Source of the DNA: Fredinandcohnia quinoae
GTDB taxonomy: Bacteria; Bacillota; Bacilli; Bacillales; Bacillaceae_L
Direction: 5' to 3'
DNA: 64,000 nucleotides
Assembly: GCF_022427965.1 (NCBI RefSeq)
Contig: NZ_JAKTTI010000020.1
Span: 1-64,000, forward strand
The position numbers and the translations under genes were made by a program. Shown in pieces: positions 30,682 to 39,941 of this stretch (positions are counted from its first letter, which is position 1; each line of letters opens with the position of its first letter). The notes below the pieces were generated by a model. The model searched no databases. It worked only from the letters and a program-made list of their open reading frames with translations, and had not been told where the DNA came from.

Positions 30682-30745
30682 TTAGTAATCTAGTATACTA
30701 GATTACTAATATCCATAAATTAACATAGAAATTAAAGATTGTCAA
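30682..30745 (-). promoter_or_regulatory. Promoter with 28-bp perfect palindromic operator
   Basis: Bases 30682-30709 form a perfect palindrome with half-site TTAGTAATCTAGTA. On the minus strand a consensus -35 TTGACA (30745-30740), a 17-bp spacer and TAATTT (30722-30717) place the start of transcription just ahead of the palindrome. This suggests repression at +1 of the secreted protein gene. TATACT inside the palindrome is a second possible -10 box. Confidence 0.65.
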
Positions 30746-31197
30746 CTAAATTCCTATTTTGGTAAAAAGGACCTAATATTCCCTGTTATTTCCGATGTGA
30801 AGCGCAATTTGGATGACTTTATAAATAGAAATATTGATTCTGTATTAACATGAAGAAATAATGATAAAGTTATAACAATAGAAGTATACTAAAATAAGAT
30901 AAAAGGTTATTATTAGAATTTATTAATCTAAATAACAATTTTTTAATGAAAAGTCCTGGATGACAATTTTTAAACGCCCTAAACCGTAGATCGTGTAAAT
31001 ACCTATCTCAAGGGATATTTTCAACTTAACAATGTTCGTTATTATACTGGAAAACGTCCCAAATTTCATATTGACTTAGTATCTTTAGTTTATAATGCTT
31101 CAAAACTAGTATTATACTGTATCAATACTATGTTAAATAGACTACATGCTACCTAAGTTTGAGGTGATTTTTAAACTATGTTGATCGGAGGAGAAGG

Positions 31198-31302
31198 TGG
31201 CGACTCCTGCGTGAAGAGCTTGTTCAGGTGAGACCCCGTAGGAGTGAAGCAACGAGAGCTCACGGACCACCCGTGGAAAGTGACCTGGAACGGAAATCAA
31301 CA
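31198..31302 (+). repeat. GC-rich repeat-like element upstream of mgtE, copy 1
   Basis: About 105 bp rich in G and C (GGCGACTCCTGCGTGAAGAG at its left, GGAACGGAAATCAAC at its right) inside very AT-rich DNA, without an ORF. From memory, similar segments (GGCGACTCC...CAGGTGAGACCCC...CGGAAATCAAC) occur in many copies in Bacillus genomes. It is not an M-box. Confidence 0.55.
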
Positions 31303-31437
31303 ACAAAGTTCGCAGTAATAAGCTTTAAAAGGTCCTAGTTTTCTTATAGGAATACTATAATTTTTTTAATTTAAGCAATTAAAAAATTGTTTCAAGTACA
31401 TTATTGATATTTCTAATTTGTCGGTGGATCAGAATGC

Positions 31438-31541
31438 ACGGGACTCTAGCAGGAAAAGCTAATTAAAGGTAGGGAGTTGCAACTAGAAGAAACCCTCGCC
31501 ATCTACGAAAAGGATTGCAAGGATCAGAATTGACCAACAAT
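31438..31541 (+). repeat. Diverged relative of the upstream element, copy 2
   Basis: This stretch has the same layout as 31198-31302: GGGACTCTAGCAGGAAAAGC mirrors GCGACTCCTGCGTGAAGAGC, and both end in a purine-rich segment followed by ACCAAC or ATCAAC. Identity is only moderate by eye. No ORF. Confidence 0.4.
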
Positions 31542-31610
31542 GTTTAAGCAATTATTAAAAATGTAAATATGATAATTAGTTTTAATTGTATTTTTTGGGG
31601 GTGAAATAAT

Positions 31611-32987
31611 ATGCAGGAATTAAATGAAAAGGAACAACTACAATTAGAAGTTGAACAATTGATTCAAGCACTTGAAGATGAGAATATTGATACATTTCGA
31701 ACGTTATTTTTAGAAATACATCCATATGAGCGAGCAAAATTCTATTCTAAGTTATCCAGTGATGCTAGAATGCACTTATATCGTTTTTTATCACCTACAG
31801 AAATGGCAGAGGTTTTTGAAAATCTTGAAATTGAAGAGAATGAGTATGAAGATTTTCTCTCCGAAATGGACCCAACATTTGTTGCTGATATGCTTTCACA
31901 AATGTATGCCGATGATGCAGTTGATGTTCTAAATGAGCTTAATAAGGATCAAGTCGCAAGTTACTTAACAATTATGGACGATGAAGCAGCTGGCGAAATT
32001 AAACAGCTTCTTCATTATGAAGAATACACTGCCGGAAGTATTATGACTACTGAGTACGTGGCAATCCATTCGAATCAAACCGTTAAATCTGCGATGTATA
32101 TTTTGAAAAGAGAAGCACCTCAAGCAGAAACAATCTATTATGTGTATGTCATTGATGAAGAAAAGCATTTAGCCGGGGTTATTTCATTAAGAGATTTAAT
32201 CGTCACGGATGATGATACGATGGTTTCAGAAATTATGGGTGACAGGGTTGTTTCGGTTTCTGTAAGTGAAGACCAAGAAGAAGTAGCCCGAAAGATGAAG
32301 GACTATAATTTATTGGCAGTACCAGTCATCGATTTTCAAAATCATTTATTAGGTATTATCACAGTTGATGATATCATCGATGTTATGGATGAAGAAGCAT
32401 CTGACGACTATTCAAAGCTTGCAGGGATATCGGATGTCGATTCTGTTGACAAAAGCCCAATATCGGCAGCAAAGAAGCGTTTACCTTGGTTGGTAATTCT
32501 ATTGTTCTTAGGTATGTTAAATGCTAGTTTAATTGGACATTTTGAGGGAACTTTGGAAAAGGTTGCAATATTAGCTGTTTTTATTCCTTTAATTGGTGGT
32601 ATGTCTGGAAATACAGGGACACAGGCATTAGCGGTCGTTGTTCGTGGAATCGCAACTGGTGATTTTGAGGATGAAAATAAGTTTCTACTATTAATGCGTG
32701 AAGCCGTTACAGGTGCAATTAATGGCTTAATTTGTGGAATACTTGTCATAGGTGTTGTTTTTATTTGGAAAGGTGACTTCTTTTTAGGATTACTCGTAGG
32801 AATTTCTATTTTTGTTACTTTGATTGTTGCTACACTAGCTGGAGCGTTTGTTCCATTAATTATGCATAAGCTTAAAGTAGATCCAGCTGTTGCATCAGGA
32901 CCGTTCATTACAACAATCAATGACTTGATTAGTATTATCATTTATTTTGGCTTAGCTTCATTATTTATGAGTTATTTAATTCATTGA
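31611..32987 (+). CDS. mgtE: Magnesium transporter MgtE
   Basis: 458-residue Mg2+ channel. It has the N-terminal superhelical domain (about 1-130), two CBS domains (about 135-255, with ITVDDIIDVMDEEASDDY at the plug-helix junction), and five C-terminal membrane segments containing PLIGGMSGNTGTQALAVVVRG. ATG after GGGGGTG. I find no M-box (ykoK) motif in the 600 bp upstream, unlike B. subtilis mgtE. Confidence 0.95.
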   Translation: MQELNEKEQLQLEVEQLIQALEDENIDTFRTLFLEIHPYERAKFYSKLSSDARMHLYRFLSPTEMAEVFENLEIEENEYEDFLSEMDPTFVADMLSQMYADDAVDVLNELNKDQVASYLTIMDDEAAGEIKQLLHYEEYTAGSIMTTEYVAIHSNQTVKSAMYILKREAPQAETIYYVYVIDEEKHLAGVISLRDLIVTDDDTMVSEIMGDRVVSVSVSEDQEEVARKMKDYNLLAVPVIDFQNHLLGIITVDDIIDVMDEEASDDYSKLAGISDVDSVDKSPISAAKKRLPWLVILLFLGMLNASLIGHFEGTLEKVAILAVFIPLIGGMSGNTGTQALAVVVRGIATGDFEDENKFLLLMREAVTGAINGLICGILVIGVVFIWKGDFFLGLLVGISIFVTLIVATLAGAFVPLIMHKLKVDPAVASGPFITTINDLISIIIYFGLASLFMSYLIH

Positions 32988-33062
32988 TAAGTAAGACAAA
33001 GAGTGAGGGAAGGAGGGATTCGTTTCCGAGCTTTTTGTCCATTATCTATTAGGGGGAATATG

Positions 33063-34910
33063 ATGGAACATGGAGCTTCACTAACATCTTTAGTAATTGT
33101 GATGGTGGTGGCGTTTTTAACCCCACTTTTATTACATAGGTTAAAACTTCGCATTATCCCAGTAGTTGTTGCAGAAATTATTATGGGAATCATAATTGGT
33201 AAAAGCGGCTTGGATCTTGTTTCTCCAGATATGTGGCTTGAAACCTTATCGACATTAGGGCTCATTTTCTTAATGTTTTTAAGTGGGGTTGAAATTGATT
33301 TTTCAGCATTTGCTGGAGGCAAAAAGAATGGGAAGTTAATGAATGGCAAAAAACCTCCTAACACATTTGGTGTTTCTACTATTATATTTGTGTTTATTTT
33401 TGTATTGTCATTATTGTTAGCTTATATTTTTGTCTGGACTGGTTTTACTGATAATGGTTTCTTTATGACATTAATTATTTCAACCATTTCCCTTGGGGTA
33501 GTAGTTCCAACACTTAAAGATGCACAAATTATGAAATCGAATATAGGACAAATCATTCTCCTAATAGCGGTAATCGCTGACTTAGCAACAATGATATTAC
33601 TCGCAGTATTTGCATCTATTTATGGTGGTGGCGAAAGTAATATGTGGCTTCTCTTGATTTTGTTTGGGGCTGGGGTATTGCTTTACTTCATTGGAAGACA
33701 TTTCATGCATCGCTCATTCCTTGAAACAATGTCACGAGGTACTGTCCAAATTGGTACTAGGGCTGTATTTGCTTTAATTATGGTTCTTGTTGCTGTATCT
33801 GAAACAATTGGGGCAGAAAATATTTTAGGTGCATTTTTAGCGGGAGTGTTGGTTTCATTATTATCACCGAATCATGATATGGTCCAACAGCTTGATTCAT
33901 TCGGATATGGATTTTTAATTCCAATCTTTTTTGTAATGGTCGGAGTTGAACTTGATTTATGGGCACTCTTTAGTGATCCAAAAATATTATTGCTTATTCC
34001 ATTGTTAATTATTGGACTTCTAATTTCAAAAATGATACCGATTCTCTATTTGCGGCGTTGGTACGATTGGAATACGACACTTGCATCTGGTTTCTTATTA
34101 ACATCTACACTTTCATTAGTGATTGCGGCTGCAACGATTGGTGAGAGAATGGGTGTAATCGACAGTATCATGTCAGGTGCACTTATATTGGTCGCGGTCA
34201 TAACGAGTATTATTACACCAATTGGCTTTAAAAAGCTGTTTCCAAAACAGGTGGCGGCAGAACCAATTATCCGAGTGGCATTTATTGGTGCAAATCAAAT
34301 GACATTACCTGTTACCCGCGAATTGAATTCAAGTTTGTATGATACGACTCTCTATCATATAACACAAGAAAAAATCGAAAAGAACACATCTGATTCATTA
34401 TTTGATATCGTGGAATTATCAGACTACACAATCCAAACCCTAGAGAAGAATCATGTATTTGATGTGGATATTTTAGTTGTTACAACCAGTGATGATACCA
34501 TAAATGCTGAAATTTCAAAATTTGCTAAGGAACTTGGAGTAGACAGGGTTATCGCTAGAATTGAAACAAGTGAGCTTGGTGACGAATTAAAGGAAAAAAA
34601 TATAGATGTGTTCTCCTTGCTTATGTCAACGAATACTCTATTACGTGCTCTAATTGAAGCGCCAAGTGTCATGAATATATTGACAAACCAAGAAACCTCT
34701 TTGCATCAAATTAATATGAACAATAGCAAGTATGATGGAATTATGCTAAGGAATTTTCCATTTACAGGTGATGTCATTTTTGTTCGTATTTTCAGAGGTA
34801 AGGATTCTATTCTGCCACATGGAGATACTGAGCTTAAAATGGATGACCGTCTAATTGTAACAGGTTCAAGAGAATATGTTGATGAACTGAAGATGGAGTT
34901 AGAATTCTAA
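33063..34910 (+). CDS. yjbQ: CPA2 monovalent cation/proton antiporter with TrkA domain (YjbQ)
   Basis: About 615 residues from ATG 33063 (AGGGGG ribosome site). Twelve or so membrane segments form a Na_H_Exchanger domain (about 15-395), followed by a TrkA-N-like regulatory part (about 405-520) and a TrkA-C domain ending in LKMDDRLIVTGSREYVDELK. Members exchange K+ or Na+ for H+, gated by nucleotide binding; the ion here is not deducible. Size and context match B. subtilis YjbQ. Confidence 0.9.
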   Translation: MEHGASLTSLVIVMVVAFLTPLLLHRLKLRIIPVVVAEIIMGIIIGKSGLDLVSPDMWLETLSTLGLIFLMFLSGVEIDFSAFAGGKKNGKLMNGKKPPNTFGVSTIIFVFIFVLSLLLAYIFVWTGFTDNGFFMTLIISTISLGVVVPTLKDAQIMKSNIGQIILLIAVIADLATMILLAVFASIYGGGESNMWLLLILFGAGVLLYFIGRHFMHRSFLETMSRGTVQIGTRAVFALIMVLVAVSETIGAENILGAFLAGVLVSLLSPNHDMVQQLDSFGYGFLIPIFFVMVGVELDLWALFSDPKILLLIPLLIIGLLISKMIPILYLRRWYDWNTTLASGFLLTSTLSLVIAAATIGERMGVIDSIMSGALILVAVITSIITPIGFKKLFPKQVAAEPIIRVAFIGANQMTLPVTRELNSSLYDTTLYHITQEKIEKNTSDSLFDIVELSDYTIQTLEKNHVFDVDILVVTTSDDTINAEISKFAKELGVDRVIARIETSELGDELKEKNIDVFSLLMSTNTLLRALIEAPSVMNILTNQETSLHQINMNNSKYDGIMLRNFPFTGDVIFVRIFRGKDSILPHGDTELKMDDRLIVTGSREYVDELKMELEF

Positions 34911-34918
34911 CTGACTAA

Positions 34919-34949
34919 GTAAAACCGTGACAAGAAGTCACGGTTTTAC
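34919..34949 (+). terminator. Terminator after yjbQ
   Basis: GTAAAACCGTGAC pairs with GTCACGGTTTTAC over a 5-base loop. Confidence 0.88.
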
Positions 34950-34966
34950 TTTTATAAAAGATGTGA

Positions 34967-34998
34967 TATACTCATTTTATGACTAGGTACTAATAACT
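34967..34998 (+). promoter_or_regulatory. fabI promoter with FapR-type operator
   Basis: An extended -10 box (TGATATACT ending at 34972) lies 60 bp ahead of fabI. Overlapping the expected start is TTAGTACCTAGTCATAA on the minus strand (34995-34979), matching the FapR operator as I recall it (TTAGTACCTRGTCTTAA). In B. subtilis FapR represses fabI and is released by malonyl-CoA. Confidence 0.82.
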
Positions 34999-35033
34999 GT
35001 TATCAATTTATTATAATAGGAGGATTTAAAATA

Positions 35034-35807
35034 ATGACAATATCCTTGAAAGACCGTACATATGTAGTTATGGGTGTAGCAAATAAACGTAGTATCGCAT
35101 GGGGCATCGCGCGTGCATTACACGATTCAGGTGCAACGTTAATCTTCACATACGCGGGGGAAAGACTTGAAAAAAATGTACGTGAACTTGCAGATTCGCT
35201 TGGAGCAAATTCATTAGTACTCCCTTGTGATGTAACAAATGATGCAGAGGTTGAGAAATGCTTCGCTCAAATTAAAGACCATACTGGTGTCATTCATGGT
35301 ATCGCACACTGTATTGCGTTCGCAAATAAAGAAGAGCTCGAGGGCGATTATATGAACACTACACGTGACGGATTCCTGCTAGCTCATAATATTAGTTCAT
35401 ATTCATTAACTGCTGTAGCTAAAGCTAGCAAGGACCTTATGTCTGAGGGCGGAAGCATTGTTACGTTAACATATTTAGGGGGAGAGCGTGTCCTTCCTAA
35501 TTATAATATTATGGGTGTAGCAAAAGCCTCATTAGATGCAAGTGTGAAATACTTAGCGAGTGATTTAGGGAAATATGGAATTCGTGTGAATTCAATTTCA
35601 GCTGGACCAATTCGAACGCTTTCAGCAAAAGGGGTTAGTGACTTTAATACAATCTTAAAAACAATTGAAGAAAAAGCACCATTACGTCGTACAACTACAC
35701 CTGAAGAGGTTGGTGATACCGCAACATTCTTATTCAGTGATCTAGCACGTGGAATTACTGGTGAAAATATTCATGTTGACTCAGGATATCATATTATTGG
35801 TGGGTAA
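35034..35807 (+). CDS. fabI: Enoyl-[acyl-carrier-protein] reductase FabI
   Basis: 257-residue NADH-type enoyl-ACP reductase of fatty acid elongation. The nucleotide site follows MGVANKRSIAWGIA (about 13-26), and the catalytic Tyr158 and Lys165 are in YNIMGVAK, the FabI Y-x6-K spacing. The C-terminus ITGENIHVDSGYHIIGG is typical. AGGAGG ribosome site. A FapR operator precedes it and a strong terminator follows. Confidence 0.97.
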   Translation: MTISLKDRTYVVMGVANKRSIAWGIARALHDSGATLIFTYAGERLEKNVRELADSLGANSLVLPCDVTNDAEVEKCFAQIKDHTGVIHGIAHCIAFANKEELEGDYMNTTRDGFLLAHNISSYSLTAVAKASKDLMSEGGSIVTLTYLGGERVLPNYNIMGVAKASLDASVKYLASDLGKYGIRVNSISAGPIRTLSAKGVSDFNTILKTIEEKAPLRRTTTPEEVGDTATFLFSDLARGITGENIHVDSGYHIIGG

Positions 35808-35814
35808 TCATTTT

Positions 35815-35859
35815 TAAAAAACGTAGATTTATCTTTGATGATAAATCTACGTTTTTTTT
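35815..35859. terminator. Terminator after fabI
   Basis: AAAAAACGTAGATTTAT pairs with ATAAATCTACGTTTTTT. Confidence 0.93.
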
Positions 35860-35886
35860 AGGAAAGTATAATTTTGTACATAAATG

Positions 35887-35911
35887 TCTAGCCCCAACGT
35901 CTAGGCCTTAA
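35887..35911 (+). repeat. Fragment of the opp-type intergenic repeat
   Basis: TGTCTAGCCCCAACGTCTAG differs from the left end of the element at 10482 (TGTCTAGCTCCAGCGCCTAG) by three bases. The rest of the element is missing here, so it looks like a decayed end. Confidence 0.5.
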
Positions 35912-36005
35912 CGTGGAATAGGTTATTTCATCATTTTATTAAAAATAGTCGCTTATCCATAGATTCTTTCATATAAATGAATAAAAGAAGGTCAGGAAGG
36001 GGTTT

Positions 36006-36212
36006 ATGATGATGGGGGAAGTTATAAAACTTAGTAGGATAAAAGAAGAAAATCAGAAAGAGAATCATTTATTCGAACATATGATTTTAAAAATCAACTT
36101 TGGTGAGTCTAGACACTTTTTGACAGAGCAGCAATATCGAAAACTGTTAAAGCATTATCAAAACATAATGTTTGAAAAATATCTTCATGAAATTAAAAAT
36201 AGAACTCAGTAG
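36006..36212 (+). CDS. Small basic protein, unknown function
   Basis: 68 residues (three successive ATG at 36006, 36009 and 36012; the last fits the GGAAGGGG ribosome site best). It is highly charged, with Lys, Glu and His, and no membrane segment; LTEQQYRKLLKHYQNIMFEKYL looks helical. It lies at the start of the sporulation island. Not recognised. Confidence 0.55.
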   Translation: MMMGEVIKLSRIKEENQKENHLFEHMILKINFGESRHFLTEQQYRKLLKHYQNIMFEKYLHEIKNRTQ

Positions 36213-36368
36213 GTATGAACGTCCAAATGCCTTGTATAAAAAACTCCTTTCTGCAATCTTCTTTATATAAAATCTCTAGAAATATACGTTTATCCTGGTA
36301 TATTTGCCGTATCCAAAATAGAGAACTAGTATATTATACAGTAGGAAAAATAGAAAGGAGGGGATTTA

Positions 36369-36665
36369 ATGCCTAAAAAAGACCAAATGAATGAACAAAT
36401 AAATCAATTTACAAGGGCAGTTGCTAATCGTAGACTACAATGCGCTGGAGAGACGGTGAATATTTTTTGGGATACTGATGATGGGAATTTGGTAACTGAC
36501 ATTTATACCTCTTTACAATCGCTTGACACTTGCTGTGAAATAATACCTGGTACTACAACATTCACCGATGCGAACGCTTGCCTATATCAACAAGGTTTCC
36601 GAATTGTAGCTAGTATTCAAAATGAAGATGGAGCAGGAGCCGTATACACTTATGTAAGGTGTTAA
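36369..36665 (+). CDS. Cys-containing small protein, possible spore surface protein
   Basis: 98 residues, ATG after AAAGGAGGGG. The first 40 residues are polar and helical (MNEQINQFTRAVANRRLQC), then a beta-rich part with Cys at about 20, 54, 55, 70 and the C-terminal residue. Acidic and Thr-rich (IIPGTTTFTDANAC). No signal peptide. The coat-gene neighbourhood suggests a structural spore protein, but I do not recognise a family. Confidence 0.6.
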   Translation: MPKKDQMNEQINQFTRAVANRRLQCAGETVNIFWDTDDGNLVTDIYTSLQSLDTCCEIIPGTTTFTDANACLYQQGFRIVASIQNEDGAGAVYTYVRC

Positions 36666-36725
36666 TATCCTGCGTGTAGATTAATTGAGAATCTCAAACT
36701 TCGGTACATTAAATAACATAAAAAC

Positions 36726-36763
36726 AAAGATGACTTTGGCATATACCAGAGTCATTTTTTTTT
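36726..36763 (+). terminator. Terminator after the 98-residue gene
   Basis: ATGACTTTGG pairs with CCAGAGTCAT around ATATA, followed by T9. The rest of the 330-bp gap to the transporter gene shows nothing recognisable. Confidence 0.82.
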
Positions 36764-36997
36764 GGTACATATTTCGTTATCAAAATTCTGGTCATTCATT
36801 GTATAGGTACAGATTGACTAGCTTAATTCTATTCATTTCTCTCCCAAAGGTACATTTTCACTAGAATGGCAAGCGTACATTTTTAGTAGATTTGGTCGAA
36901 TAACTAGTTCCATATTAATAGGGTTGAATATACATATAGTGTATTAGACAAGTACTGACAAACGACTTTCTGAAGCATTTGAAGGGGGGGATTCATA

Positions 36998-38353
36998 ATG
37001 AATTTTGAAATATGGATGACGGTATGTGTATTTTTAATGACCATGACGATTATATTTTGGAGGCCGGGTGGTATAAATGAGGCGTGGCCAGCAACTATAG
37101 GAGCAATTATCATAATATTAACCGGTACTGTATCGCAAAATGATATAGCTGATATTATAAGTAAAATTGGTGGAGCATCAATTACAATTATTGCTACCAT
37201 GGTAATGGCAATAACATTAGAGAGCTTTGGGTTCTTTCATTGGTCAGCGGCTAGATTAGTCAATTTAACGCGAAGATCGGGATATCGACTATACTGGTAC
37301 ATTCAGTTGTTATGTTTTTTAATGACTCTTTTATTTAATAATGATGGAAGTATTTTAATTACAACACCTATTTTGATTATACTTCTGAAAAATCTCCGAC
37401 TAAAACCACATCAACAGATTCCATATTTATTAAGTGGAGCATTAATTGCAACAGCTTCTAGTGCACCTATTGGTGTGAGTAACATAGTTAATTTGATTGC
37501 ATTAGAAATTGTGGATATGACACTGTATATGCATACTGCGATGATGTTTGTTCCTGCAACTATGGGGTTAATATGTATGTCCTTGACCATGTTCATGTTA
37601 GTAAGAAAATCATTACCCAAAATATTGCCAATAACATCGTTTGATATTGAAGAAGCCTTTTTTTCTAAAAACTTCCACCCTTTAAAAAATAGAATTTCTG
37701 TTAAAACAAAAAATAAACGTACCCAATTTATGTTAAAAATATTACTCTTTGTGTTCATTTTAAGGTGCCTCCTCTTCGTTGCATCCTATCTCTCGATTCC
37801 AATTGAATTAGTTGCAGTTCTTGGTTCAGTAATCTTGCTCATATTTAGATGGTACCAGCTCGGGAAAAAACCTGTAGACCTTTTGAAGAAGACACCATGG
37901 CATATCTTGGTGTTTGCATTCTCAATGTATGTCATTATCTATGGCCTTAGCAATGCTGGTTTAACTGACTTACTAGTGAAGGTATGTGAACCTATAGTTA
38001 ATCAAGGATTGTTTCATGCTACTTTTATAATGGGAGGACTAGTCTCTATTTTATCAAATACATTTAATAATCATCCTGCTTTAATGGTTGGAACGATCAC
38101 ACTCACAGAAATGGGTCTAGATCCTATTACATTAAAGACCATTTATTTAGCAAATATTATTGGAAGTGATATTGGAGCATTATTATTACCTATTGGAACA
38201 CTCGCATCACTTATTTGGATGCATATTCTTAGGGAAAATAAAATAAAAGTAAAGTGGAAGGATTACTTAAGAATTTCAATTATTGTAATACCATTGACAA
38301 CATTTATAACATTGTTTCTACTTTATTACTGGGTACAGATTATTTTCATATAA
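36998..38353 (+). CDS. ArsB/NhaD-superfamily ion transporter
   Basis: 451-residue membrane protein with about eleven helices. NNDGSILITTPILIILLKNL (about 110-130) and the second half motif FNNHPALMVG are typical of the ArsB/ArsP-citrate ion transporter superfamily. It resembles Bacillus YdfA/ArsB anion transporters, but no arsR or arsC is nearby, so arsenite export is uncertain. ATG after GGGGGGG. Confidence 0.8.
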   Translation: MNFEIWMTVCVFLMTMTIIFWRPGGINEAWPATIGAIIIILTGTVSQNDIADIISKIGGASITIIATMVMAITLESFGFFHWSAARLVNLTRRSGYRLYWYIQLLCFLMTLLFNNDGSILITTPILIILLKNLRLKPHQQIPYLLSGALIATASSAPIGVSNIVNLIALEIVDMTLYMHTAMMFVPATMGLICMSLTMFMLVRKSLPKILPITSFDIEEAFFSKNFHPLKNRISVKTKNKRTQFMLKILLFVFILRCLLFVASYLSIPIELVAVLGSVILLIFRWYQLGKKPVDLLKKTPWHILVFAFSMYVIIYGLSNAGLTDLLVKVCEPIVNQGLFHATFIMGGLVSILSNTFNNHPALMVGTITLTEMGLDPITLKTIYLANIIGSDIGALLLPIGTLASLIWMHILRENKIKVKWKDYLRISIIVIPLTTFITLFLLYYWVQIIFI

Positions 38354-38435
38354 GAAGTTAATTCCAGCTATTTAATTGCATAACATGGTTTATCTCGCAT
38401 TAACTCTAAAAGAAAATGAAGGAGATTAAAGGAAA

Positions 38436-38792
38436 ATGAACATTACATGGTTTGAATTCATCTTATTCAGTTTAGCTACTTTTCGACTAACTAGACTTAT
38501 AGTCTATGATTCGATTACATCATTTATTCGTCATCCTTTTCATGAAATAGTGGATACAGTTCTTCCCGATGGGACAATTGAATCATATCTTCAAATCAAG
38601 GGGTCGGGAATTAGACGTTGGATAGGTGAGTTGTTAAGTTGTTATTGGTGTACTGGAATATGGTGTTCTTTCTTTTTATTCGTTTGTTTCCTCTTTCATC
38701 CGGGATTGACTGAACCACTAATTATTGTGCTAGCTATAGCTGGTCTTGCTGCAATCTTTGAAACTGTTACTGATAGAATAATTAATGGGTAA
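38436..38792 (+). CDS. yjcA: YjcA-like sporulation membrane protein (DUF1360)
   Basis: 118 residues with a membrane-associated N-terminus, the central motif LLSCYWCTGIWCS (about 70-82) and two C-terminal hydrophobic segments. This is the DUF1360 pattern of B. subtilis YjcA, a sporulation gene in the same neighbourhood. ATG after GGAGATTAAAGG. Confidence 0.82.
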   Translation: MNITWFEFILFSLATFRLTRLIVYDSITSFIRHPFHEIVDTVLPDGTIESYLQIKGSGIRRWIGELLSCYWCTGIWCSFFLFVCFLFHPGLTEPLIIVLAIAGLAAIFETVTDRIING

Positions 38793-38872
38793 GAGTTCTA
38801 GGTTAGAAAACTATTTATAGACAAATGCTTATTTTTTTAGAAATAGGCATGAGATTAGGACCAATACGTTGT

Positions 38873-38881
38873 CATAGCATA
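38873..38881 (+). promoter_or_regulatory. Sigma-K-like -10 box ahead of cotB
   Basis: CATAGCATA matches CATANNNTA, 54 bp before the cotB start. I see no AC at the usual -35 distance, so support is weak. Confidence 0.35.
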
Positions 38882-38934
38882 TAGATACAGTATAAACACC
38901 CCAACGAGATATTTAATAAGGAGGCAAATTCACC

Positions 38935-39858
38935 ATGAATGGAAATATTAGTATGGATTACCTTGAATCCTTACAAGGTAAGGTTGTTAAAGTTTTTAAA
39001 GGTGGTCCTGAGTCAAGAACAGGTCAACTTCTCTCAGTAAGACCTGACTTTTTGGTTTTATATACTGCTGAAGAGGGAGTTATTAGTTATCAAACAAGCC
39101 ATATCAAAAGTGTGATCGAAAACACAACATCAAGTATGAACACAGACAATAATGAGGATCTCATGAATGCGATGGCAAATATTGAAGGAATAAATAGTTT
39201 CTCAGAATTGCTCACAGTCATGATAGACAATAAGGTTCGTATTGACCGTGGCGGTCCTGAAGCAAGAGATGGAAGATTGCTTGATGTGCAAAGTGATTAT
39301 TTAGTTCTTTATACTGAAAAGGATGGGGTTGTTTATTATCAGTTAGAACATGTTAAAAGTTTGAGCCTGGTAATGAATAAGAAGAAAGAATCGAATGATG
39401 AAGATGGTGCAGAAGATGAAAATAATAATGCATCTGTAGAAAATGTAAGAAACATGCAAATAGATGATTTTCTAGCTCCTGATTATGTAGTAGAAGATAC
39501 TTTTTCAAATCTACTAAAGGGTATGAGGTATAAATGGGTGACAATAAATCGAGGTGGCCCAGAAAGTATGAAGGGAGTTCTTGCAGAGAGTACAGATGAC
39601 TATTTGGTGCTAATTTGTGAGAAAGAAGTTTGTCGTATCTCAACATTCCATATTCGTAATATTAGTTATGCTTTGAAGGTCGAAAATAATCAGAATGCTG
39701 AAAATCAAAAACAGCAAGATTCTGATGACAACAGCCAAGATTCAAATCAGAATTCTAATGATTCCAATAATCAGAATAAGCAAGATAATAAAAGTGGAAA
39801 TAGCAAAAAAACTTATACAATTAGAATGTTTAGCGGAAATACTCGTAGTAGGGTCTAA
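38935..39858 (+). CDS. cotB: Outer spore coat protein CotB
   Basis: 307 residues built of three repeats of about 70-90 residues. Each starts with a GGPE motif (KGGPESRTGQLLSV at about 22, RGGPEARDGRLLDV at about 105, RGGPESMKGVLAES at about 206) and continues with D-Y/F-LVLYT and YQ-HVKS-type strands. The tail is Gln/Asn/Ser-rich (about 245-295) where B. subtilis CotB has its Ser/Lys repeats. CotB is a surface-exposed coat protein made under sigma-K. A large hairpin separates it from a CotB-like paralogue. Confidence 0.88.
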   Translation: MNGNISMDYLESLQGKVVKVFKGGPESRTGQLLSVRPDFLVLYTAEEGVISYQTSHIKSVIENTTSSMNTDNNEDLMNAMANIEGINSFSELLTVMIDNKVRIDRGGPEARDGRLLDVQSDYLVLYTEKDGVVYYQLEHVKSLSLVMNKKKESNDEDGAEDENNNASVENVRNMQIDDFLAPDYVVEDTFSNLLKGMRYKWVTINRGGPESMKGVLAESTDDYLVLICEKEVCRISTFHIRNISYALKVENNQNAENQKQQDSDDNSQDSNQNSNDSNNQNKQDNKSGNSKKTYTIRMFSGNTRSRV

Positions 39859-39941
39859 TAAGGAATTTGCCTCAAAGAATGTTAACAATTTTAGAGTTGA
39901 ACAAAAAGGATCCCTGAAAATGCCTGGTTTAAAAACTGCAA

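Noticed and set aside
31302-31610. Possible M-box (Mg2+ riboswitch) ahead of mgtE
   Set aside because: I looked for the conserved TTAGGTGAGGCTCC-type block and related segments and did not find them.
36998-38353. Arsenic resistance operon
   Set aside because: The transporter is ArsB-like, but no arsR, arsC or arsA gene is nearby and the neighbours are sporulation genes, so I do not call an ars operon.
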